Source: Clostridia bacterium
Lineage (GTDB): Bacteria; Bacteroidota; Bacteroidia; Bacteroidales; 4484-276
Assembly (NCBI GenBank): GCA_009928785.1
Contig: SABY01000034.1
Coordinates: 1 to 32,011 of the forward strand
Length of the DNA stretch: 32,011 bases
Direction of reading: 5' to 3'
Below the pieces are notes generated by a model. That model had not been told where the DNA came from. It saw nothing but the letters and a program-made list of their open reading frames with translations, and did not search any database. A program made the translations under genes and the position numbers. Numbering within the stretch: position 1 is the stretch's first letter; every line of letters starts with the position of its first letter. Below are positions 9,412-17,700 of this stretch, in pieces.

Positions 9412-9467
9412 ACAGGCAAAGGCTGTAAGAATAGATGTGGATAAGGTACCACCTCGGCCAAAAACCG
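9412..9467 (-). repeat. Double-hairpin dispersed repeat, family A, copy 3 (degenerate)
   Basis: ACAGGC-AAA-GGCTGT hairpin, AT-rich spacer with TAAGAATA, then GGATAAGGT/ACCTCGGCC and CAAAAACCG. The order matches copies 1 and 2, but the large stem has several mispairs, so this copy looks older. Confidence 0.65.
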
Positions 9468-9518
9468 AAACTGGAATTCATCTTTCGTAATTTTTTCCCG
9501 CCATTCCAATAGTTTAAA

Positions 9519-9526
9519 TACATTTG
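9519..9526 (+). promoter_or_regulatory. Candidate -7 promoter element (TACATTTG)
   Basis: TACATTTG matches TAnnTTTG, 22 nt before the carboxypeptidase ATG. A small palindrome CTGTA-AA-TACAG follows at 9528-9539, right where transcription would start. No clear -33 box is visible. Confidence 0.4.
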
Positions 9527-9548
9527 CCTGTAAATACAGACCAAAGGC

Positions 9549-12098
9549 ATGGTGAGACGATTATTCTTTTTTATATTTCTGTGCGGAACAGCAAGCGCTC
9601 TTTCTGCACAGACGACTGATTACTACCGCATAGAATTAAATTCAGATACAGCGTTGCTGCGCGAGATTTCCGAAATGGGAATTTCGATCGACGGCTCACT
9701 GGCGGATGGAACCACAATTTTAGAACTTTCCGCTGACGAGCTGAAGCTGCTCGACCATCATCATATCCCATATAAAATACTTATCACAAACTTAGCGGGA
9801 TACTATGCTGATCGCAACAGTAAGATGAATCCGGCTGAAATCACCAGGAGTTTTAGGGCTGCCAAAAGTAATCGGGTTCCCCAAAATTTTGCTTTGGGAA
9901 GCATGGGTGGGTTTTGTACTTACTCCGAAATGCTGGCACACCTCGACAACATGCACGCCCAATATCCGGAGCTGATAAGTGCGCGGGAATCTTTGCCGGG
10001 AACAACCATAGAGGGGCGTGAGATTTTTTGGTTGCGTATCTCCGACAATCCTGGTGTGGACGAACCGGAGCCTGAAGTTTTTTACAACGCGCTCATCCAT
10101 GCCCGCGAACCTGTGTCGATGCAACAAATGCTTTACTACATGTATTTCCTGCTTGAGAATTATTATACCGACACTGCCATCCGCAGTTTGGTGGATAATA
10201 CCGAGATGTATTTTGTTCCTTGCATCAACCCCGATGGCTACATTCACAACCAGAATACCAACCCGAACGGTGGCGGCATGTGGCGCAAAAACCGGCGACT
10301 TGTAAACAATCAGCCGGTGGGCGTGGACCTCAACCGCAACTTCGGCTACAAGTGGGGTTTTGATAACTACGGCTCGTCGGCTGTTCCCGGTAGCAGCACC
10401 TATCGTGGAACCAGCGCATTTTCGGAACCGGAGAGCCAGATAATCCACGATTTTGCATTGCAACATCAATTTGCCATCGTGCTCAACTGCCATGCATATG
10501 GTAATTATCTCTTGCATCCTTTTGGCTATTCTAACACCGTCAACCCCTACGACTTTGATCTGCTGCGGCATACCTCCGACCGGCTCACCGGCTGGAGCAC
10601 CTTTACCGCCGGAGCCACCTCACGATTGCTTTATCTGGTAAATGGCGATGCTACCGACTGGTTTTACGCCGACACCACCAAACCCATGGCATTGACCTAC
10701 ACGGCAGAAATAGGTTCTAACACCGATGGTTTCTGGCCCTCGATAGCGCACATTATTCCGCTGTGCGAGCAGATGCTGAATGTAAACCTTCAGGCTGCCC
10801 GGCTGGCCGGATCGTATGTGGAGGCACGCGATTTTTCGCCCGTCAATCTTCATGAAAATAATGGCTATTTAAAAATTGGTTTGAATCGTTCAGGATTGGT
10901 GGACGCTCCGGTAACCATTTCTATAGCGCCACTCACAGAAACTTTTGCTTCTGTGGGTGCCGCCAAAATTATTCCCTCGCTGCCTTTGCACCAGCGGGTG
11001 ATCGACTCGATAGCGTACCAACTCAAACCGGGGCTTTCGGGGCAGGAAATACAATATGTGATTACCATCCAAAACGACCGGTTTGTCAGCCACGACACCA
11101 TAACTAAATTCCGGGGCGAAAAGCAAACGCTCTTTTACGACGATTGCACTGACACAAGCCATTGGACCAGCACTACATGGGTGGGCGATCAATTTCATGC
11201 TCATTCCGAGCCTGGCAGTATTGTCAGCAACAGCGGGTCCTATTATCCTGTTAGCCAGGAGGCTTTGATAGTGCTTAAAGAGGCCATTCCCGTTGCCGGG
11301 ATGGACGCTTTGTGGGTGCGCTTTTTTGCAAAGTGGGATTTGGACGGCGGCCGCGACTATGTTAGGTTTGTCGTGTCGCACGATGGTGGCAACGGTTGGG
11401 AGTCGCTCGCCGGGCGCTATACCTTGCCTGCCCTGGACAACAACAAACAAATACCCGTTTTTATGAATAAATGCGACCAATGGGTAGAGGAGTGGATGCC
11501 GGTGCCGATAAAAGATACCATCGCGTTGCAGTTTGGCTTTTTACTCATCAGCGACAATAAGATTAGCAAGGCAGGTTTTTGGTTTGATGATTTTCAAATA
11601 GAAACCCTTACCAACGTGGAGCAGCAGCAACTTATCATGGTTCCTGAAGGCTGGTCGGGCATCAGCAGCTATTTGTATTCCGGCGCTCCGGCGCTACCCG
11701 ATTTTTTCGGTGAGCATCTTGGTGAAGTCATTTTCCTAAAAGATGATCAGGATTTCTATCAGCCTGGCAACGCCAATAGCACACTCCATGTTTGGGATTC
11801 GGATTTCGGCTACCTCATCAAAGCTGCTGCACCTTTCGCGCTTGAGGTGAAAGGGCAAAAAAAGAAAACCACATCTTTTTCTTTGCCCGAAGGCTGGAGC
11901 CTGATGCCTGTACTGTCGGATACTGCCATCAACGTAACCGCACTCACCAGCGAGCCGGCCGCCAGTATTGTGATTATAAAAGAAGCTGCCGGAATGCAGG
12001 TGTATTGGCCTGCCAAAGGCATAGAAACCTTACCGGAACTGCTGCCCGGAAAATCCTATTTTATCTTTTTGCAAAATCAAGCGACGATTACTTATTAA
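9549..12098 (+). CDS. Secreted M14-family zinc carboxypeptidase
   Basis: Exported metallopeptidase that would remove C-terminal amino acids from peptides; 849 residues. A signal peptide (MVRRLFFFIFLCGTASALSAQ) starts at ATG 9549. The M14 catalytic domain spans about 120-420: zinc ligands His184 and Glu187 (HAREP) and His315 (NCHAYGN), substrate residues Asn262-Arg263 (VDLNRNF), INPDGY, and catalytic Glu387 (TYTAEIGS). An MAM/jelly-roll-like segment follows (about 530-690). The C terminus contains two related units starting EGWSGISSYLYSG and EGWSLMPVLSD. There is no recognisable T9SS sorting tail, unlike the other large secreted proteins here, so its final location (periplasm or secreted by another signal) is open. 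Confidence 0.9.
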   Translation: MVRRLFFFIFLCGTASALSAQTTDYYRIELNSDTALLREISEMGISIDGSLADGTTILELSADELKLLDHHHIPYKILITNLAGYYADRNSKMNPAEITRSFRAAKSNRVPQNFALGSMGGFCTYSEMLAHLDNMHAQYPELISARESLPGTTIEGREIFWLRISDNPGVDEPEPEVFYNALIHAREPVSMQQMLYYMYFLLENYYTDTAIRSLVDNTEMYFVPCINPDGYIHNQNTNPNGGGMWRKNRRLVNNQPVGVDLNRNFGYKWGFDNYGSSAVPGSSTYRGTSAFSEPESQIIHDFALQHQFAIVLNCHAYGNYLLHPFGYSNTVNPYDFDLLRHTSDRLTGWSTFTAGATSRLLYLVNGDATDWFYADTTKPMALTYTAEIGSNTDGFWPSIAHIIPLCEQMLNVNLQAARLAGSYVEARDFSPVNLHENNGYLKIGLNRSGLVDAPVTISIAPLTETFASVGAAKIIPSLPLHQRVIDSIAYQLKPGLSGQEIQYVITIQNDRFVSHDTITKFRGEKQTLFYDDCTDTSHWTSTTWVGDQFHAHSEPGSIVSNSGSYYPVSQEALIVLKEAIPVAGMDALWVRFFAKWDLDGGRDYVRFVVSHDGGNGWESLAGRYTLPALDNNKQIPVFMNKCDQWVEEWMPVPIKDTIALQFGFLLISDNKISKAGFWFDDFQIETLTNVEQQQLIMVPEGWSGISSYLYSGAPALPDFFGEHLGEVIFLKDDQDFYQPGNANSTLHVWDSDFGYLIKAAAPFALEVKGQKKKTTSFSLPEGWSLMPVLSDTAINVTALTSEPAASIVIIKEAAGMQVYWPAKGIETLPELLPGKSYFIFLQNQATITY

Positions 12099-12102
12099 AA
12101 AA

Positions 12103-12198
12103 ATGAGAAACCTTATTTTCCATTTTATAGCCACTCTATCACTAACCCCGGCCTTTAGGCCGGGGTGGGGTAAAGAAAAGAAAAGCAGTGGGCTTTAG
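12103..12198 (+). pseudogene. Possible remnant start of an interrupted exported protein
   Basis: Four nt after the carboxypeptidase stop, ATG opens MRNLIFHFIATLSL, which resembles the beginning of a signal peptide. The frame then runs into the first 266-bp repeat unit (from 12138) and stops at 12198. This could be a gene cut by repeat insertion, or chance. No continuation of the frame is visible beyond the repeats, apart from the next gene, which has its own signal peptide. Confidence 0.2.
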
Positions 12199-12405
12199 CC
12201 CAAACGAATTGAATGTTATTATGAGTTTATGGAAAGATATTGATATAAAAGTGTTGCAGGCTAAAGCCGGTGTTTGGACGAGGCTGAGCCTCGTCATTGC
12301 TATTTTTATAGGCTCTGCCTATTAGAAAGTAGATAATAATGGAAATTTGTAATTTGAAAATTTAGTAATGAAATGGCTGAATTGGAGCCAAAGATGAATT
12401 ACTTG
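12138..12405 (+). repeat. Composite palindromic repeat of about 266 bp, tandem copy 1
   Basis: It contains four hairpins in order: CCCCGGCC/GGCCGGGG around TTTA (12146-12165), GGGCTTTAGCCC (12190-12201), GACGAGGC-TGA-GCCTCGTC (12277-12295) and ATAGGC-TCT-GCCTAT (12308-12322). The last two, with the preceding CCGGTGTTTG, are a plus-orientation copy of the family A double-hairpin element (12267-12322). A tail with AATTTG-like phrases leads to the next copy. Confidence 0.9.
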
Positions 12406-12670
12406 ATCACTAACCCCGGCCTTTAGGCCGGAGGGTAAAGAAAAGAAAAGCAGTGGGCTTTAGCCCAAACGAATTGAATGTTATTATGAGTTTATGGAAA
12501 GATATTAATATAAAAGTGTTGCAGGCTAAAGCCGGTGTTTGGACGAGGCGGAGCCTCGTCATTTCTATTTTTATAGGCTATGCCAATGAGAAAGTAGAAA
12601 ATAATGGAAATTTGTAATTTGAAAATTTAGTAATGAAATGGCTGAATTGGAACCAAAGATGAATTACTTG
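12406..12670 (+). repeat. Composite palindromic repeat, tandem copy 2
   Basis: Nearly identical to copy 1 over its length, beginning ATCACTAACCCC. It differs by a shortened first hairpin arm (CCGGAGGG instead of CCGGGGTGGGG) and GGCTATGCC in the last hairpin. Confidence 0.9.
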
Positions 12671-12911
12671 ATCACTAACCCCGGCCTTTAGGCCGGGGTG
12701 GGGTAAAGAAAAAAAAAGCAGTGGGCTTTAGCCCAAACGAATTGAAGTTATTATGAGTTTATGGAAAGATATTGATATAAAAGTGTTGCAGGTTAAAGCC
12801 GATGTTTGGACGAGGCTGAGCTTCGTCATTTCTATTTTTATAGGCTATGCCTATTAGAAAGTAGAAAATAATGGAAATTTGTAATTTGAAAACTTGTAAT
12901 GAAATGAAGAA
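12671..12911 (+). repeat. Composite palindromic repeat, tandem copy 3 (3'-truncated)
   Basis: Starts ATCACTAACCCC like the others. It has substitutions that weaken the stems (GCTTCGTC for GCCTCGTC, GGTTAAAGCC for GGCTAAAGCC) and ends early, running into the upstream region of the TlpA-like gene. The in-frame ATG at 12871 lies inside this repeat. Confidence 0.85.
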
Positions 12912-12960
12912 AATGGAAACAACGAAAAACTATCCAAAGCCGATAAAAGTGAGAACACTT

Positions 12961-14340
12961 ATGAAACGAAACTTTTTATTTTTAATAATCATCCTTCTGC
13001 CCGCCACTCTTTTGGCGCAGCAGGCAACCATTACAGGAACCATTGCCGGTTTGCCGGATGCCACCATCAAAATCATCGACTTTTACGGCAACGAAAACCG
13101 CGTTGTCGATTCCGTGAAAACGGATGCCGACGGAATGTTTAGCTTTTCCTTTTCGCAACAGCGCCCCACGGGTCTCTACCGGCTGCGCTGGACTGATCGC
13201 GATTACCTCGACATCATTCTGGATCAGCAGCCTGTAGTTTTTAAAACGGATGTCAGCGCCTTAATCGACAACCTCGTGTTTATCAAATCTCTACAAAACC
13301 AGCTTTATTACCAATACCTGAATCTGCGCAACATGACGCAGTTTAAGCTGGAGCTGATTGAGCCGGTGCTGTCGTATTATCCTGCCGATAGCACCTCTTT
13401 TTACGATGCCGTGCGCAAAGAGCACGAAACTGTGCTGCTGCAACTGCCTGATCTGGTAAATTCCATAACAACTGCCTACCCAGCCAACTTTGCCACCCGT
13501 CTTATCGTGGCCGATTATGTTCCGCCCACTGCCGAAAGCCTGCCGCCCGATGATCAATTACAATACCTGCGCGCGCATTTTTTTGATAATGTCGATTTTG
13601 AAGACACGACGCTGCTTTACAGCAACGTGGTTTCCAATAAAATTCTGCAATATCTTTCTTTGTATCAAAACAAGCGGCTCACCAAAGACCAGCTTCAGAT
13701 AGAGTTTATCAAAGCCGTCGATCGTATTATGGCGGTTACCAGCGTCAACCAACTGATGTACGAATATGCGCTCGACTTCCTGATCCGCGGCTTTGAGAGC
13801 TATGGATTTGATAAAGTAAACAACTACATTGCCGACCATATCACCTTCGACGAAACCTGCGTAAACAGTGAGCGAAAGGCAGCCCTTGAGAAAAAGGTGG
13901 AGCGTTTTAAGAAATTTGCCATAGGCGAAAAGGCACCCGATTTTACCGCCACCACTATGGAGGGTAAAAAGATCACCTTGTCGGAAATGGAATCCGGCTA
14001 CACGCTTCTGCTGTTTTGGGCTACCTGGTGCCCGCATTGTCCGCAGTTGGTCAGAGATATTGCCACCATTTACGAACCGGCACACAACAAAGGGATCGAA
14101 ATTATCGCCATTTCGCTGGACGATGATCCCGAAAAACTACAAAGTTTTCTTAGTGAGGGCAACTACCCGTGGCTACAGGTTGCCGACTACCAGAAATGGC
14201 AGGGAGCGCTGGTACAGCAATACGACATTTACGCCACGCCCACCATGCTGCTGCTCTTCAGCGACCAGACTATCCTGGCACGACCGGTCAATTTCAGTGA
14301 ATTGAAGGATGCGCTGTTTGAGCGGAACATCCTGCATTAA
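12961..14340 (+). CDS. TlpA/ResA-like exported thiol-disulfide oxidoreductase
   Basis: Periplasm-facing redox protein of the large Bacteroidetes TlpA-like type; 459 residues. A signal peptide (MKRNFLFLIIILLPATLLAQ) supports ATG 12961. An in-frame ATG at 12871 lies in the preceding repeat and would put 30 polar residues before the signal peptide. The N-terminal part (about 20-110, TITGTIAGLPDATIKI..) resembles the DUF4369 beta domain, and the middle (110-310) is helical. The thioredoxin domain begins at about 318 (IGEKAPDFTATTMEG) with active site WCPHC (Cys357, Cys360) and cis-proline Pro427 (YATPTM). In this family the proteins reduce disulfides during cytochrome or envelope protein maturation; the substrate here is unknown. 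No cytochrome gene is adjacent. Confidence 0.88.
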   Translation: MKRNFLFLIIILLPATLLAQQATITGTIAGLPDATIKIIDFYGNENRVVDSVKTDADGMFSFSFSQQRPTGLYRLRWTDRDYLDIILDQQPVVFKTDVSALIDNLVFIKSLQNQLYYQYLNLRNMTQFKLELIEPVLSYYPADSTSFYDAVRKEHETVLLQLPDLVNSITTAYPANFATRLIVADYVPPTAESLPPDDQLQYLRAHFFDNVDFEDTTLLYSNVVSNKILQYLSLYQNKRLTKDQLQIEFIKAVDRIMAVTSVNQLMYEYALDFLIRGFESYGFDKVNNYIADHITFDETCVNSERKAALEKKVERFKKFAIGEKAPDFTATTMEGKKITLSEMESGYTLLLFWATWCPHCPQLVRDIATIYEPAHNKGIEIIAISLDDDPEKLQSFLSEGNYPWLQVADYQKWQGALVQQYDIYATPTMLLLFSDQTILARPVNFSELKDALFERNILH

Positions 14341-14745
14341 TGAAGTGGAATTTCAGTTTGCCTCAATAAACCTGAAAACGACCACCTGCATTCGCCGATC
14401 CTTCTCCAAAGAATTGTCTGCCTCTTATTCAGCCTCCCGGACAAAAAACGCAAAGTGGATAATGCTTTCCCCAACGCAAATTATCTTTTACGTTTTCCTT
14501 CCCCGGGAAGCACCTTTTACTACTGCTTTTTGAAAAAAAACCAGGCAGGCAAAAAAAAATTCTGATAATTTTTTATTGTAGTTTCGAAATACTTTTTTAA
14601 TTTCGTTGTCATTATTGTTGGCCGCTGGCAGATGTGGTTTTTGTGAGAAAAACAACAGGCGTGGATTTCGTGTAGCGGCTTTTTGGTGACCCCGGGAGTG
14701 AAGTTCTTTTTGTTCTTTAATCATAAACTTAAATTCTTACATACC
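14341..14745. other. Intergenic, A+T-rich leader of the large secreted protein gene
   Basis: No gene or RNA is recognised in this stretch. A one-mismatch -7 candidate, TAGTTTCG at 14579-14586, would give a leader of about 150 nt before the ATG at 14746. Several A- and T-runs (14533-14580) are present. A short CTTCC/GGAAG inverted repeat near 14502-14514 is too weak to call a terminator. Confidence 0.45.
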
Positions 14746-17700
14746 ATGAAACAAAATTACACTATCGGCAGGATGCTGCGGCCAATCCGGAGGCTTTGGC
14801 TGTGCATCACATTTGTTGTGTTGATGGCTTCCGGCGGGTACGGTCAGCTCGACACCTATCTCAACAACATGGAGCAGGGATATGATTTCTATGACATCCG
14901 CTCCGGTATGAACCACTATCTTGATAGCTTACGAACTACCATGGATAGCGCTATTTTTTTTGCTGGCGACAGCGAATACAAGCGTTTTAAGTTATTTGAA
15001 AGCGTATGGGAACCAAGACTCTCATCCCATGGTGACTTTTCGATGTATTATGACGCGATGGCTGATTATTATAATAATAAGAGGATTGATTACACCTACT
15101 ACTCAACAGAAATGTGGCATGATCTCGGCCCGAAAACTACTTATAGCGGCATCGGCCCAGTGGAGTTTGTAACCTTTTATGATAATGGCACAGCGGATTC
15201 TACCTTTATTATGCTCACAGGCTCCACCGTAGGCGGATTGTTTTATTCGACTGATACGGGTAACATCTGGCAGCCTACAGGTACCGATGATTGGCCTCAG
15301 TCTGGCTGCAGTTGGGCTGTATTCCATCCAAATAATCATCGCATTTGGTATGCTGCAAGTTCAGGAAATTCTGCCAGTACCGAAGCAATGTGGATAGGGA
15401 AGTTGGGAGGAATACAAAGAACAACTGATGAAGGAAAAACCTGGCACACAATTGCTGATTATAATGATTTTGGCAAATGGACTAAAATCTATCAAATTGC
15501 TCTTCACCCAGCGGATCCTACTATAATGTATGCTTCAACATCAGCAGGTTTATGGAAAACTGACGCATGTAATATCAGCGAGCCAACATGGACGAAAGTA
15601 TTGGATGGCTTTATTTATGACCTTGAATTCAGGCCAGATATTGATTCGGTAATGTATGCTGCAATTTATGATAAGGTGGCCAAACAATGGAAGATAATGA
15701 TTTCCGAAAACAATGGCGACATTCTAACATGGGAAGCCCCCCCGTCGCAACCTGAATACCTTAATGATGAATGGCTAAGGAAGCAACACTTTACTATTGA
15801 AGTATCCAAAGCTCGTCCTGGGTATTTGTTTTGCTTTACAAGAGATACTTCGTATCACTCATTGTATTATGTAAACATGGATAGTACATTTTCGTGGCAA
15901 CATATTGTAACATTTAACGATGGCCATGGGTACGGAGACGGACATGGATTTGGTGTAGAACAAACCGGATCAGGTGACACAATTTTTGTCTCTTATGGGC
16001 AGCATGCTAATAAATACAACATTTTCAATGGAGGTAAAAAAGTATGTTCTATGGTTCATGCAGATGTCGAGGATTTAGTTTATCATCCGTATCTGGACGG
16101 AGAAGTATGGGCATGCACGCATGGAGGTGTTGAGAAATTAATCGCGTATGGTACAAAATTTAGCCATAAATACAATGGATTAGGGGTGGGGCAGATTGAA
16201 GGATTTGCTACGGCTTATTCCGAACCACAGCCTATACTATCTGGACTATATCACGATGGAAATCAAATGACAACAGCTCATTATCAACCAGGCTGGAAAA
16301 CCGACTGGAAACAACTACTAATGTGTGACGGAATGAAACCAGTGATTGATAATACTGATGCTGATCATATGTTTATTTCCGGACAATGGGGTGATTGGTT
16401 GTATACAACAGACGCATTTCAAACAAGTGACAGAATTGATAACAACGCAGACTTTTTGGGAATTGGAGTACTCAATAAGCATAACCCTAATGTTTTTTTC
16501 ATGAACAATTATGATCCCGAGCCTTTCGAGAATGTCAAACGCAAGTGTTGGGATCATTCATCAATTGATGGAACAATATCAAATTTTCAGAGTATGGTCG
16601 AAAGTCCAGTGAAAATCATCACTTTCGGTTTTTATACACCATATACTGATGCAGACTTACTAATAGCAAATATGATATTTACACAAGGTGACTCACTCTC
16701 AGGTTTTTATAGTACTTTCCGGCTGATGCGTACAAAAAACGCCAACAGAGTTAATCCACAGCAAGTTCTTTGGCATGAGCTAACAATCCCCACTAATAAA
16801 AAAAGTATTGCAGGCATAGCATTCAATCCGGATGAAGCTGATAAGATTATCCTTGCATATACTACTCAGGCCATCCAATCAGTTTCTGATTCGATGATCT
16901 TTAAAATTGATTATACCAATCCTGCAAGTCCAATTATTGATCCCATCACTTACAACCTGCCAATAACTTCTATAAATAAAAATTGTATTGCGGTTGATAA
17001 GCATAGCAATGGGGGGATTTACATAGCTACAGAATATGGTGTTTTTTATACAGACAACCTACTAATGGAAAATCCGGAAAATGCATGGCAACTTATCGGT
17101 ATAGGTTTACCACATGTTCGACCTACGGGGATAGAAATCAGTTTCCATAGCCGTACAATTCGTGTTGCCACTTTTGGCCGTGGAGTTTGGGAACTTAATC
17201 TGCCATGTATTACCAATTCATCGCCCATTGTCATTTCTACCGATACCATCTGGAACACCAAAATTCCCCTGCAATGTGGTATAGTAGTAGCACCAGGTGC
17301 TACCCTTACAATAGCTGCCGGTGGTGAGGTGTATTTCCCGCCTTCGGCTAAAGTGGTGGTAAAGCCCGGCGCAAGGCTGGTACTCGACAGTTGTTTGCTT
17401 ACCCGACGCTGTGCCGACCGCTGGCAAGGCATAGAGGTTTGGGGCAACGAGGAGCTTGGCCAGTCGCCATCATCTAACCAGGGGGTACTGGTGATGAAAA
17501 ATGGTGCCACCATATCCTATGCACTTACGGGAGCACTTGCAGGACACAACACTATGGCAGCACCCGACGGCGGGAGTACGCCACCCGAAGACCGCAAAGG
17601 CGGTGGCATCATTGTGGCTACCGATGCTCGATTTGAAAATAATATTACCGGTGTAAGTTTTGTACCCTATACCCAACACAACACCAGCCGGTTTTTGAAA

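Noticed and set aside
12871..12960. Upstream ATG for the TlpA-like gene
   Set aside because: It lies inside repeat copy 3 and would bury the signal peptide behind 30 polar residues; ATG 12961 fits better.
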